The notes beneath the pieces were generated by a model that saw nothing but the letters and a program-made list of their open reading frames with translations, had not been told where the DNA came from and ran no database searches. The position numbers and the translations under genes are program-made. This document shows positions 29,211 through 38,297 of a DNA stretch of 64,000 bases, piece after piece; position 1 is the stretch's first letter, and each line of letters begins with the position of its first letter. This DNA is from Bacteroidales bacterium. Lineage in GTDB: Bacteria; Bacteroidota; Bacteroidia; Bacteroidales; VadinHA17. The stretch covers positions 1-64,000 of the forward strand of contig JAIVHO010000034.1 of NCBI GenBank assembly GCA_020201035.1, given 5' to 3'.

Positions 29211-29310
29211 TACCAGCTGTTGCTTCTGTTGTCTCTGCCTCCTGTTTCTTCTGCTACCTCTGCCAGCTGTTGCTTCTGTTACCTCTGCCAGCTGTTACTT
29301 CTGTTACCTA
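29211..29310. repeat. four tandem 25-bp units
   Basis: Four units of exactly 25 bp (29211-29235, 29236-29260, 29261-29285, 29286-29310). Units 1, 3 and 4 share CCAGCTGTTNCTTCTGTT; unit 2 has diverged. It lies in the 224-bp gap upstream of the membrane MutS gene and encodes nothing recognisable. Confidence 0.85.
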
Positions 29311-29399
29311 TCTCTTCAACCGTATTCTGTTTAATTTTCCTGTTGTCCCTCTATTCGCCTGAACTACCTGAGTACCTGTTACTCCCTGACAAACTGCTG

Positions 29400-30152
29400 T
29401 TACTCCCGGAGCAAAACTGCCCGCACCTTAAAAAGCACCCGTGACCGGCGGTAGTAGGACCCCCCGGTATCAAAATCCCACATCCACTCCCTCTCCATCT
29501 CTCCTTCGGGAAATGATGTGAACAGCAGGTCATTTACCTCCACTCTATCATCATCACGCCATATCTCCTCCTGGTAGTCGGAAATCAGCAGGGATGTCTG
29601 TTCCCTGAGAAATTTTATATGAGACTCCTGTATCTTCTTCCTGAATTCACGAAGCTCCTCGCTGCTGCTGTTACTTCTGGCAGCCATGTAATCAGCCGGA
29701 ATCATATCAAGCTGCGTAAGAAGATTAACCGATACAACAAATCCCCTGTTATAGTCCGGTTCATAAAGCGGGATATCAGTGGCGGCCGGACTGATATCTT
29801 TTCTTATTGTATTGCGGATCATTCCGGTTACACCTCCGGTAATATCATCCTCTATCAGCGAAACATTTTTAAACCCGCCCGCCTTTCTCCTCACCTGCGC
29901 CGGATGATTTATATCAACCAGATTGATCTTACCACATATTGAGGTCAACTCCTCAAGAGGCACATCCAGCAGCCATCCGCTGCCAAGGATTGTAACAGTG
30001 TCCGGTTCTGCTGCCTTTACCCCTTCCAGAATAAAATCCCGTGTTCTCATCAGGTGAGAATCCCATCCTCCCTTTTCTCTCAGGTACCGGTTTATTATTC
30101 CCTGCTGATCAGCTATATATCCAAGCTTTCTGACTCCACGTCTCTTTATCAT
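29400..30152 (-). CDS. unknown protein with a Rossmann-like, methyltransferase-type segment
   Basis: A 250-aa cytoplasmic protein. Residues about 50-85 (TVTILGSGWLLDVPL, then INLVDINHP) look like the glycine-rich loop and acidic strand of a SAM-dependent methyltransferase fold, and the later segment FVVSVNLLTQLDMIP resembles the motif IV strand. No substrate can be named. Its start overlaps the plsC stop by 4 bp, so it is cotranscribed and probably translationally coupled with plsC. The family is an uncharacterised one to me; confidence in the fold is moderate. Confidence 0.65.
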   Translation of the reverse strand: MIKRRGVRKLGYIADQQGIINRYLREKGGWDSHLMRTRDFILEGVKAAEPDTVTILGSGWLLDVPLEELTSICGKINLVDINHPAQVRRKAGGFKNVSLIEDDITGGVTGMIRNTIRKDISPAATDIPLYEPDYNRGFVVSVNLLTQLDMIPADYMAARSNSSSEELREFRKKIQESHIKFLREQTSLLISDYQEEIWRDDDRVEVNDLLFTSFPEGEMEREWMWDFDTGGSYYRRSRVLFKVRAVLLRE

Positions 30153-30889
30153 TCGCTATCAGTTCTTCTTAACAGTTCCAGTTGATCCCTCACATCCTGC
30201 TCAAACCAGTGGGCCAGCCTGTCGGGGGTTCTCTCCGGAAACCCGTCAGGCATTACAGCCGGCAGTACCCTTATTTTTACCGGGCACCCCCGGCTGAACA
30301 CTATTCCCTTTTTGGGGAGCACTCCTGCTGTACCGTCGATAACCACAGGCTGCACAGGCATATTAACAGAGAGTGCCAGCCTGAAGGCACCGCTCCTGAA
30401 CCTTTTCACCTCACCATCTTTGGTACGGGTACCCTCGGGAAAAAGGATAACTGAAACTCCCTCTTTCAGGTACTCTTCAGCTCTGTTCATCATTGCTGTT
30501 ACACTTTCAGCATTACCTCTGATAACCGGAATATATCCTGCCATTCTCATGGTTGCCCCAAGCAAGGGAATCCTGAAAACAGACTCCTTGGATACCCATC
30601 GGAAGTCACCCCCCAGGATGTGTATAAGCGGTATATCGAGTATTGACTGGTGGTTTGCCACAATAACACAGGTTTTCTCTGTAAGGTTTTCCTTTCCGGT
30701 GCAGGTTACTCTCCAGAGGGGTATTGATCTGATCAGGAAACTACACTGAAATGTAACCCATCTGTGAACAGCACTGTCAGAATTTCCGAAAGGGAGGGTT
30801 ACCAGCCATATAAGGATGGTCACCGGGAACATCAGCAGCAGAAAAAGGGTGGCCATCAACCATGTAATTATTGATACTAATTCATCCAT
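30149..30889 (-). CDS. plsC: 1-acyl-sn-glycerol-3-phosphate acyltransferase
   Basis: Transfers an acyl chain to lysophosphatidic acid to make phosphatidic acid at the inner membrane. From ATG 30889 it has 246 aa. An N-terminal hydrophobic segment (about residues 4-28) precedes the acyltransferase motifs NHQSILDIPL (block I; H-X4-D), a block II around FRIPLLGATMRMAG, block III FPEGTRTKDGEVKRFRSGAFRLA, and block IV VQPVVIDGT. The ORF is open to 31024, overlapping lplA, which would add 45 residues of no family likeness; the ATG at 30889 matches homologues better. Confidence 0.9.
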   Translation of the reverse strand: MDELVSIITWLMATLFLLLMFPVTILIWLVTLPFGNSDSAVHRWVTFQCSFLIRSIPLWRVTCTGKENLTEKTCVIVANHQSILDIPLIHILGGDFRWVSKESVFRIPLLGATMRMAGYIPVIRGNAESVTAMMNRAEEYLKEGVSVILFPEGTRTKDGEVKRFRSGAFRLALSVNMPVQPVVIDGTAGVLPKKGIVFSRGCPVKIRVLPAVMPDGFPERTPDRLAHWFEQDVRDQLELLRRTDSE

Positions 30890-30989
30890 AACAGATTGTT
30901 TACGGTACAATACGAAACTGATTACACGGCATATTCCGGCGGACGGAATCATCCTGTAATAAGCAAAATCTCTTCTAATATATTGCAAT

Positions 30990-31943
30990 CTATCCAAATA
31001 ACCTGAAAACAGCCCTGTCGTCAAGAGGAATCCTGCTTTCCCTGACAGCTTTACTCACCTCCTCCCAGAAGTGTGGACGTCCGGTAAGGGCCTCTGTCAG
31101 TATTCCTTCATCGGCAGCCCCTTCAACCCTGCATTCCGCAATAATGCCCTTCTCCACCCTGATACTCACCTTCCACTCATCCCCTTGAGCGTTCACAGTG
31201 TTGCTAATAACATAGGAGGGTCCGTAGCCGAAGTTCCACTCCCGGCTCATATATTTCTCCTCTGCCAGCTTACGCACTACTGCCATCTCACTCTCATCTA
31301 TCATCCTGAAACTTGTTCCCGGGAAATAATCAATCAAAAACCTGCCAAGGCTATCCTTAAGTTGAAAGGTGTCTCCTATGCCCGGCATCTGCTTCTCCAG
31401 ATTTACCACCGATGTACGGTTCGATGGTACCGACCTGCTTTCGAAACTGGCATCATCTCTTCTGAGTGCCTCACGCAGATTATCGAGTTGTGACGAGAAA
31501 AGCATTGTACCATGATGAAGAGACCTGTTCCTGAATACATGGGCTGCGTTGCCTGAAAATTTCAGTCCTCCTGTTCTGACCTCATGCTTATCACCAACCT
31601 CCGTTACTATACTGAACCTGCCAAGGTACTCTGTGACAGGCTCTATAACCCTGTTAAAGCTGACCTGGTGCCCGTAATCAGAGGTTACTATAAAGGTAAA
31701 ATTAAGGTTTCCATGATCATGATACACCGTTCCTCCACCCGACAGACGTCTTATAACAGGAATCCTTTTCTCTGTTACAAATCTGTAATTTATCTCCTCG
31801 AAGGGATTCTGATGTTTGCCAACAATAACCGAAGGGTCGTTTATATATAGCAGTGCAATATTCTCCTTAGAGTGCCTGAAAAAATACTCTTCTGCAGCAA
31901 GGTTAATGCAGGGATCGGTTGTAAAGGTATCAATCAGAATCAT
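30990..31943 (-). CDS. lplA: lipoate-protein ligase
   Basis: Attaches lipoate to E2/GcvH proteins from free lipoate via lipoyl-AMP. The 317-aa protein has the LplA signature RLSGGGTVYHDHGNLNFTFI (residues about 66-85), the KHEVRTGGLKFSGNA segment with the catalytic Lys, and the small C-terminal accessory domain. The de novo route (lipB, lipA) is encoded elsewhere in this window at 40.0-41.6 kb, so the organism appears able both to salvage and to synthesise lipoate. Its start overlaps the end of the PAP2 gene by 14 bp. Confidence 0.92.
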   Translation of the reverse strand: MILIDTFTTDPCINLAAEEYFFRHSKENIALLYINDPSVIVGKHQNPFEEINYRFVTEKRIPVIRRLSGGGTVYHDHGNLNFTFIVTSDYGHQVSFNRVIEPVTEYLGRFSIVTEVGDKHEVRTGGLKFSGNAAHVFRNRSLHHGTMLFSSQLDNLREALRRDDASFESRSVPSNRTSVVNLEKQMPGIGDTFQLKDSLGRFLIDYFPGTSFRMIDESEMAVVRKLAEEKYMSREWNFGYGPSYVISNTVNAQGDEWKVSIRVEKGIIAECRVEGAADEGILTEALTGRPHFWEEVSKAVRESRIPLDDRAVFRLFG

Positions 31944-32538
31944 CTACCCGGTTGTTTGGATTAAGGAAGCCGGGAGATAATGGAAAGCGGGCATTGATAA
32001 TGCACCACAGGTGGTAGAACATCCATCCGGTAAGCAGACCCAGCACGGCACCTGCCAGTACATCTCCGGGATAGTGAACACCCAGGTAAATCCTGCTGTA
32101 TCCTACCAGTGAGGCCCATACCAGTATGGTGATGGTAAACCAGCGTTTACGCAGCAGCAGCAGTGATAATGCAGCAGCAGTAAAGGAGTTTGCGGCATGA
32201 CTTGAAACAAAACCGTACTGACCCCCGCACCTGCCGCTTACCAGGTGAACCATTCCGCTTAGAGAAGGTTCGTGGCATGGTCTCAGACGCATAAATGTCT
32301 CCTTAAAGCCCTGAACCGACAGCTGATCGGCAAACGTAATTGCAAGTGCAATCAGCGGAATTATAAGCCATATCCTCCTGTCATACTTTTTCCATATCAT
32401 ATAAAGTATGAACAGGTACAGGGGAATCCATGTTGCCTTACCGCTTATTATCCGCATTACAGTGTCCCAGAAGGGGGAGTTCAGGGAATTAAGCAGCAGA
32501 AAAAGTGATCTGTCAATTTGTTCCAGTGCTGACAACAT
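31930..32538 (-). CDS. PAP2-family membrane phosphatase
   Basis: A 202-aa membrane protein with about five or six TM segments and the three PAP2 motifs: KETFMRLRP (K-X6-RP), SSHAANSF (SXXH-type; catalytic His), and RIYLGVHYPGDVLAG (SR-X5-H-like; R-X5-H). Relatives act on undecaprenyl pyrophosphate, phosphatidylglycerophosphate or lipid A; which substrate applies here is unknown. It sits between obg and lplA, overlapping lplA by 14 bp. Confidence 0.9.
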   Translation of the reverse strand: MLSALEQIDRSLFLLLNSLNSPFWDTVMRIISGKATWIPLYLFILYMIWKKYDRRIWLIIPLIALAITFADQLSVQGFKETFMRLRPCHEPSLSGMVHLVSGRCGGQYGFVSSHAANSFTAAALSLLLLRKRWFTITILVWASLVGYSRIYLGVHYPGDVLAGAVLGLLTGWMFYHLWCIINARFPLSPGFLNPNNRVDDSD

Positions 32539-32552
32539 TTTTAACCCGGCTG

Positions 32553-33551
32553 TTAAGTGGTTTCACGGTTAAGGCTCTTCCAGAGCATATCCTTCAGTCG
32601 GTCCATCCCATACCCGGTAACCGATGATATAAACAGATATGGCGTTACATCTATCTCCTCCCTGAGTTCATCCATCAGCTCATTATCCAGAAGATCAGAT
32701 TTTGTTATTGCCAGTACTCTCTCCTTATCAAGCAGTTCAGGGTTATATTTCTCCAGTTCACTCACCAGTATGCGGTACTCCTTCATTATATCATTGCTAT
32801 CGGCAGGCACCATAAAAAGCAGTGCTGAATTACGTTCTATATGCCTCAGAAACCTGTGCCCCAGCCCTTTACCCTCGTGTGCGCCCTCTATTATCCCGGG
32901 AATATCAGCCATTACAAATGATCTGTGATCACGGTATGCCACTATTCCAAGGTTAGGAACCAGTGTTGTAAAGGCATAATCAGCTATCTTCGGTTTTGCT
33001 GCCGACAGAACGCTGAGCAGTGTCGACTTACCCGCATTGGGAAATCCCACGAGTCCGACATCCGCGAGCATCTTAAGCTCAAGGATAAAGGTTCCCTCTA
33101 TACCCGGTTCTCCGGGCTGCGCATACCTGGGGGTCTGGTTGGTGGGCGACTTAAAATGCACGTTCCCCTGTCCGCCTCGCCCGCCCGGAACAAGAACCCT
33201 CTCATCACCATTATCAGTGATCTCGAACAGTACTTCACCTGTCTCAGCATCCCTTGCAACAGTACCCAGGGGAACCTCAATGGTTTTACTCTCCCCATCG
33301 GCACCTGTACTTGTGGAGCGTGATCCCGAACCGCCGTGGCCGGCAAAGATATGTCGCTGGTATTTCAGGTGCAGCAGCGTCCACAGCTGGGCATTTCCCT
33401 TCACCAGAATACTACCTCCCTTACCTCCGTCACCGCCGTCAGGCCCTCCCTTTGGCTCAAACTTCTCACGCCGGAGGTGAGCCGAACCGGCACCCCCGTT
33501 TCCTGAGCGACAAAAAATCTTTACATAATCAACAAAGTTTGAACCTGCCAT
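32553..33551 (-). CDS. obgE: Obg GTPase
   Basis: Essential GTPase tied to ribosome (50S) maturation and stress control. The 332-aa protein shows the glycine-rich Obg fold (residues 1-158; [17 protein letters not shown]) and the G domain with G1 [10 protein letters not shown]3 [21 protein letters not shown]4 TKSD and G5 SSVTG. A C-terminal OCT domain is absent, as in short forms. adk ends 9 bp before it on the same strand. Confidence 0.95.
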   Translation of the reverse strand: MAGSNFVDYVKIFCRSGNGGAGSAHLRREKFEPKGGPDGGDGGKGGSILVKGNAQLWTLLHLKYQRHIFAGHGGSGSRSTSTGADGESKTIEVPLGTVARDAETGEVLFEITDNGDERVLVPGGRGGQGNVHFKSPTNQTPRYAQPGEPGIEGTFILELKMLADVGLVGFPNAGKSTLLSVLSAAKPKIADYAFTTLVPNLGIVAYRDHRSFVMADIPGIIEGAHEGKGLGHRFLRHIERNSALLFMVPADSNDIMKEYRILVSELEKYNPELLDKERVLAITKSDLLDNELMDELREEIDVTPYLFISSVTGYGMDRLKDMLWKSLNRETT

Positions 33552-33560
33552 AATACTATC

Positions 33561-34136
33561 TTAAATGAACTCTTTCACCGCAACCGACAATCTTTCAAAG
33601 ATATCGGATATATCACCCATACCATTAATGGCACGGTATTTTTTCAACTTCCTGTAGTATTGGGCCACGGGTTCGGTTTTTTCCATGTAAACTTCTATCC
33701 TTCTCTCTATCACCTCCCTGTTAGCATCATCAGCACGCCCTGACACTTCGGCTCTGGAGAGTAATCTCCTGACCAGTTCCTCATGTTCCACCTCCAGTAC
33801 CAGCATAAGGTTTATTAATGCTGACCTATCAGCAAGCATTCTGTCAAGTGCCATAGCCTGATCGCATGTGCGTGGAAATCCGTCAAAGATAAACCCGGCG
33901 GCATCACCCCTTGAATCGATTCGGGATGCAATCATCGCAATAACAATATCATCAGGCACCAGCTCCCCGGCAGCCATTATGGATTTCACCCTTTCCCCGA
34001 GATCAGTAGCTGCCCCTATTTCATCTCTGAGCATATCACCGGTTGAAAGGTGAACCAGATTAAATCTTTCTGCCAGCTGTACCGACTGGGTTCCCTTACC
34101 TGATCCGGGAGGGCCAAAAACAAGAAAATTTACCAT
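33561..34136 (-). CDS. adk: adenylate kinase
   Basis: Converts ATP + AMP to 2 ADP. The 191-aa protein is a short form: the LID region between RAEVSGRADD and the end is minimal, as is usual in Bacteroidota. Walker A GPPGSGKGTQS is at residues 8-18, followed by the AMP-binding STGDMLRDEI and FDGFPRTCDQA motifs. Cotranscribed with obg. Confidence 0.95.
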   Translation of the reverse strand: MVNFLVFGPPGSGKGTQSVQLAERFNLVHLSTGDMLRDEIGAATDLGERVKSIMAAGELVPDDIVIAMIASRIDSRGDAAGFIFDGFPRTCDQAMALDRMLADRSALINLMLVLEVEHEELVRRLLSRAEVSGRADDANREVIERRIEVYMEKTEPVAQYYRKLKKYRAINGMGDISDIFERLSVAVKEFI

Positions 34137-34236
34137 AAACCAACTCTCTAAAAATTATTATGAATATTTAATACGGGCTTCCCGTCTGAGCAGCCAGGGT
34201 ATTGTCAATAGAATCATGCTTAACCGCTCCTGCCAA
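34137..34236. other. 100-bp gap between hpt and adk
   Basis: Contains a small hairpin (ACGGG at 34173-34177 and CCCGT at 34181-34185) and no gene. It could be an intercistronic processing or weak terminator site. Confidence 0.35.
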
Positions 34237-34776
34237 CTACTCCTCTGCCAGCCTGTATATTGAACGCAGGTTTCTGGCCAGTCCGTCATAATCAAGGCCG
34301 TAACCAATAACAAAATCGTTTGGAATTTCGAAACCTGCATAGTCAATTCTGTGAGCTCCGTGGTAAGCCTCCGGTTTATAGAGGAGTGTCACAATAACTA
34401 CCCTGCCGGCTCCCTTCTTCTTAAGATCCTCTATAATTTTGTTAAGTGTTCTTCCTGTATCTATTATATCTTCAACCACCACCACTGTACGACCCTCAAC
34501 CATCTCATCAAAGCCGATCAGTTCCTTTATCTTACCTGTTGAAGTTAAGCCTTCATAAGAAGAGAGTTTAAGAAATGATATATCAGACTCGAGGTCTATC
34601 TCACGGTAGAGATCAGCCAGAAAGATAAAGGAGCCGTTCAGTATGCCCAGAAAGAGTACATCCTCCCCCTCTAGATCCCTGTTTAAGGATGTTGCCAGCT
34701 CCGATACCCTCTCCTCTATCTCCTTTTCACCAATGGATTTAATAAATCTCCTGCCCCGTACTGTTACCTGATTCAT
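34237..34776 (-). CDS. hpt: hypoxanthine phosphoribosyltransferase
   Basis: Salvages hypoxanthine (and often guanine) to the nucleotide monophosphate using PRPP. The 179-aa protein has the PRPP-binding motif VVVEDIIDTGRTL (residues about 98-110), the LNGSFIFLADLYREI segment, and the KPEAYHGAHRIDYAGFEI base-binding end. A strong SD-like AAGGAGA is directly before the ATG, and a TATATTTT box lies further up on the minus strand (one mismatch to TAnnTTTG). It is the first gene of the minus-strand run hpt-adk-obg-PAP2-lplA-plsC and diverges from purE. Confidence 0.95.
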   Translation of the reverse strand: MNQVTVRGRRFIKSIGEKEIEERVSELATSLNRDLEGEDVLFLGILNGSFIFLADLYREIDLESDISFLKLSSYEGLTSTGKIKELIGFDEMVEGRTVVVVEDIIDTGRTLNKIIEDLKKKGAGRVVIVTLLYKPEAYHGAHRIDYAGFEIPNDFVIGYGLDYDGLARNLRSIYRLAEE

Positions 34777-34828
34777 TCTCCTTTTTTATACTTAACTTAA
34801 TATCTGCGAAAATATAAAATATATGCCG

Positions 34829-34836
34829 TATTTTTG
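34829..34836 (+). promoter_or_regulatory. -7 promoter element of purE
   Basis: TATTTTTG, an exact TAnnTTTG match, 33 nt before the purE ATG at 34870. A CTG at 34804-34806 may be a degenerate -33. The element lies inside the longer open frame, arguing for the downstream ATG. Confidence 0.5.
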
Positions 34837-34869
34837 CCCTTAAAAGAGTCTAATTTAAAAAGAGAGAGT

Positions 34870-35376
34870 ATGACACCCAAAGTATCAATTATTATGGGAA
34901 GCACATCAGACCTTCCGGTAATGGAGAAGGCCGCATCTGCCCTTAATGATTTCGGAATACCATTTGAGATAAATGCTTTATCGGCACACCGGACACCCGA
35001 AGAAGTTGAAAAGTTTGCCAGAGGAGCCTCTGCGAGGGGCATCAAGGTTATAATTGCTGCTGCCGGTATGGCTGCACATCTTCCTGGTGTGATAGCTGCC
35101 ATGACTACACTGCCGGTAATAGGAGTTCCCATAAAGGCCTCTCTTGAGGGCCTTGATTCACTCCTTGCCATAGTACAGATGCCTCCAGGAATACCCGTTG
35201 CAACGGTAGGTATAAACGGAGCTCAGAATGCAGCCATTCTGGCGGCTCAGATAATTGCCACCGGAGACAGCGAAATCGCTGAAACTCTTACACGTTTCAA
35301 GGAGGGGTTGAAAGAGAAGATCGTAAAGGCCAACAGGGAGATGGAGTCTGTAAAGTATCCCTTTAAGACCAATTAG
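34870..35376 (+). CDS. purE: N5-carboxyaminoimidazole ribonucleotide mutase
   Basis: Class I PurE, rearranging N5-CAIR to CAIR in purine synthesis. From ATG 34870 it is 168 aa, the normal length. The motif GSTSDLPVMEKA (residues about 10-21), SAHRTPEEV and the catalytic region AAGMAAHLPGVIAA are present. The open frame extends to 34834, but its first 12 codons contain the promoter. The divergent neighbour hpt is also a purine gene. Confidence 0.95.
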   Translation: MTPKVSIIMGSTSDLPVMEKAASALNDFGIPFEINALSAHRTPEEVEKFARGASARGIKVIIAAAGMAAHLPGVIAAMTTLPVIGVPIKASLEGLDSLLAIVQMPPGIPVATVGINGAQNAAILAAQIIATGDSEIAETLTRFKEGLKEKIVKANREMESVKYPFKTN

Positions 35377-35476
35377 AAAGAAAACCAGCAATATTTTGCC
35401 ACCTCAGACAACAGAAATCTGTCAAGGGTATTGAATCTGTAAACAATCTTTTATAACTTGTTACAGGTTTATTACC

Positions 35477-36310
35477 ATGGCTATGACCTCTGTTTGTCCG
35501 CTGCTGAAGGTTCGATTTCTGACACTCTTTATACTGCTTCCTGTAATGATGAGCGGGCAGAATCCCTATGCTCTTTCTGCCGGTGCACGGGAGGCATCAA
35601 TGGCATATGCTGACATTGCCTCTGCGGGATTCTGGTCATCGTTTCACAATCAGGCACTGCTCGGCTATTATAAAAATTTCACACTGGCCATGAGCCATGA
35701 GAGCCGGTTTGGCATTGCTGAGCTGAGTAACAAAACCTTCGGGCTGATTATCCCATCCGGGCACGGATCAATCGGGGCAGCCTACTCCTACTACGGCTAT
35801 TCAGATTTTAACAGACATACGGCTGCACTGGCCTACGGCATGATGATAGGTGAGAACATTACTGCAGGTGTACAGGCAGATCTCTATTCAACAAGGCAAT
35901 GGGGAAATTACAGTAACTACAACGAGATCACGTTTGAGGCCGGGCTCACCTGGCAACCGGCAGACCCTTTAACTCTCGCCTTTCACCTTTACAATCCGCT
36001 GCCGCCACCGGTAAGGCCGGAAAATATTCCCACGGTGATTTCAACCGGATTATCATACCGGTTCTCAGAACGGTTTATGGCTGCCTTTGAGTATGCAGCG
36101 GGCAGTAACCAAATAAACTCACTGAAAGCGGGATGTGAAGGGCAGGTACTTGATCTTCTCTTTCTGAGAGGAGGATTGATGACAGAACCCTTCGGTTACA
36201 GCTTTGGTGCAGGATACCGGAGCAGGCTGTTCCAGGCCGATCTCTCCTTTATTACACATGAAAATCTGGGATTGACCCCCTCGGTATCCCTGCTGGTCAA
36301 CATTAAATAG
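35477..36310 (+). CDS. PorV/UPF0164-like outer-membrane protein
   Basis: A 277-aa protein with an N-terminal signal (about residues 10-28, ending MSGQ) and a mature start of SAGAREASMAYADIASAGFW type, which matches the PorV/UPF0164 family's conserved N-terminal segment. The rest alternates in beta-barrel fashion and ends in LLVNIK. It is 7 bp upstream of the helix-hairpin-helix barrel gene and is probably translated with it. PorV-like proteins can act as outer-membrane shuttles or adaptors; no direct role is shown here. Confidence 0.75.
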   Translation: MAMTSVCPLLKVRFLTLFILLPVMMSGQNPYALSAGAREASMAYADIASAGFWSSFHNQALLGYYKNFTLAMSHESRFGIAELSNKTFGLIIPSGHGSIGAAYSYYGYSDFNRHTAALAYGMMIGENITAGVQADLYSTRQWGNYSNYNEITFEAGLTWQPADPLTLAFHLYNPLPPPVRPENIPTVISTGLSYRFSERFMAAFEYAAGSNQINSLKAGCEGQVLDLLFLRGGLMTEPFGYSFGAGYRSRLFQADLSFITHENLGLTPSVSLLVNIK

Positions 36311-36317
36311 ATAAGTA

Positions 36318-38297
36318 ATGCTCCGCAGCCTGATCTCTGCCCTTCTTCTTTTGATCAGCCTCTCCCATGCTTGTCCGCAGGAGAAGGGAAGCGACCCGGT
36401 ATCCCCGGGAGAGAGACTCACCGCATGGCTCGAGGAGATGGCCGCATATGGTGAGAGCGAATACATGGTTTCGGATATTGCTTCAGAAATAGGTGATCTG
36501 CTTGCCCGTCCGGTCATGCTCAACAGAGGAACAGAGGAGGAGATATCACGTCTGTTCTTCCTCACATGGTACCAGCAGCAGAGTCTGACAGACTATATCA
36601 GAAGGATGGGCTCAATAGTTTCGGTTAACGAGATTGCCTACCTTCCCGGGTTTGACAGGGAGCTGGCGCTACTCCTGGAACCATTTATATCCCTTGCCGC
36701 AGGCTCATTAAGGGAGACATCTTCCTACACCAGAACCAGAGTGGCTGCAGGATATATCTTTTCACAGTCTTACATTTCAGATAATGCACCCGGCCCTCCA
36801 TGGAAAACTTATCTGCGGGGAGAGACAGGAAATAAAAGAGTGAGAGCTGGCTTTACCTCTGAGAAGGATCAGGGAGAACCACTGTTATATAATGGTTTTA
36901 TGCCCGATTATCTCTCCGGATATATCACTCTTAACACCGGGGGCTATATCAGTAATATTACCGCCGGCGACTTCAGGGTTAGGTTTGGGCAGGGGCTGAC
37001 TTCATGGACGGGATATCAGGCAGGCATCTCCGCCCTGGCCCCTCTGCAGATTAAAGGAAAGGCCTCCATCTCGCCCTACGGCTCAACGAATGAGAACAAC
37101 TTCTTCAGGGGGGTAGGCATCACAGCGGGAAAAGAAAACCATACCATACTGGCCTATCTTTCTGTAAACAGGATAGATGCCACAATTGAGCAGGATGAAA
37201 ACAGAGAAGAAGAGGTGATAAGATCCTTTTATACTGCCGGAATGCACAACAGTGAAACAACCCTTGAAAAAAGAGACAGGGTAACAGCCTCTTCTGCCGG
37301 AATAAGCTACTCTGTTAACGGCAGATGGCTCCGGACAGGACTCTCCGCAACAGCCAGCCACTTCTCCCTGCCTGTTGCCGGCACCGGTGAGTCATTTGAT
37401 CTGTATGATTTCTCCGGTACAACAAATGTAGCCATTGCAGCCGACCACTCCCTCTCCCTTAATAAAACCATTATTTACGGTGAGGCCGCATGGAATCCCG
37501 GTGGCGGATTTGCGATTATTCAGGGTGCAGGATTTATTCCTGCTCCGGGGTCATCACTCAATATCATGTATACCAATATTATGAAAGGGTATAACTCCTT
37601 CAATGGTATGGGTGCTGGCAGGGAGACGGTTAACAACTTCCGGGAAATGGTAACTCTCTCCTTCTCCTTTGAGCCCGCTCCCTATGTTACTGTTGCCAAC
37701 GGCCTCCTGAGGCGCAGGGATAACTGGTACGGTCAGTGGGGTTCTCCACCCCTTGCAACTACCCGTTATGAGTCGGAAATAAGGTACACTCCCTCAGACC
37801 GGACAGCTCTCTCCATATCACTCAGGACCAGGGATTTGACAAAATCATCTTCTGTGGAACGGGGAGTAAGGAAAGTTGCGGAAAGCAGGTACACAAACCT
37901 GCGGATCAACCTCTCACTTAAACCCACAGGGTCACTTACCCTTCATTCCCGGGCCGAATTTATCAGGTCAGACGGAGGCAATGATCGCGGTTATCTGCTT
38001 CTGCAGGGATTGAAATATACTCTTCCCTTCCTCCCTGTGACTATAATTCCGAGAATATCGGTATGGTCAACCTCAGGATATGATACCAGAATATATGCAT
38101 GGGAGGATGATCTGCTTTACAGTAACACCATCACTCCCTTTTATAACTCCGGTTACAGGAGCTATATCCTTGTTTCGGCAGGAGAGAGCAGCAAAGTTAT
38201 TCTAAGGTTCAGGGCCGGTTTTACGCATATGGAGGTTCCCGGAGTATCAGAGCGGGATAATGCCGAGTTCAGGGTTGAGTTAAGATGCAGCCTTTAG
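36318..38297 (+). CDS. outer-membrane protein with N-terminal helix-hairpin-helix region
   Basis: A 659-aa protein with a signal peptide (residues 1-20, lipoprotein-like Cys19 in SHACPQ). Residues about 50-115 look like ComEA-type helix-hairpin-helix DNA-binding motifs (LNRGTEEEISRLFFLTW, then a GSIVSVNEIAYLPGFDREL stretch). The remainder (about 140-659) is rich in beta-strand pairs and aromatic residues, like an outer-membrane barrel. ComEA-like HhH linked to a barrel is notable and might concern DNA binding at the cell surface, but the HhH fold can also bind proteins. The stop codon overlaps the recJ stop by 4 bp on the opposite strand. Confidence 0.7.
   Translation: MLRSLISALLLLISLSHACPQEKGSDPVSPGERLTAWLEEMAAYGESEYMVSDIASEIGDLLARPVMLNRGTEEEISRLFFLTWYQQQSLTDYIRRMGSIVSVNEIAYLPGFDRELALLLEPFISLAAGSLRETSSYTRTRVAAGYIFSQSYISDNAPGPPWKTYLRGETGNKRVRAGFTSEKDQGEPLLYNGFMPDYLSGYITLNTGGYISNITAGDFRVRFGQGLTSWTGYQAGISALAPLQIKGKASISPYGSTNENNFFRGVGITAGKENHTILAYLSVNRIDATIEQDENREEEVIRSFYTAGMHNSETTLEKRDRVTASSAGISYSVNGRWLRTGLSATASHFSLPVAGTGESFDLYDFSGTTNVAIAADHSLSLNKTIIYGEAAWNPGGGFAIIQGAGFIPAPGSSLNIMYTNIMKGYNSFNGMGAGRETVNNFREMVTLSFSFEPAPYVTVANGLLRRRDNWYGQWGSPPLATTRYESEIRYTPSDRTALSISLRTRDLTKSSSVERGVRKVAESRYTNLRINLSLKPTGSLTLHSRAEFIRSDGGNDRGYLLLQGLKYTLPFLPVTIIPRISVWSTSGYDTRIYAWEDDLLYSNTITPFYNSGYRSYILVSAGESSKVILRFRAGFTHMEVPGVSERDNAEFRVELRCSL

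Noticed and set aside
30890-31024. Upstream extension of plsC
   Set aside because: Overlaps lplA and adds a sequence not typical of PlsC; ATG 30889 fits homologues.
34834-34869. Upstream extension of purE
   Set aside because: Contains the -7 box; normal PurE length starts at 34870.
35477-36310. Definite T9SS PorV
   Set aside because: Only the N-terminal family pattern supports it; no other T9SS component in the window.
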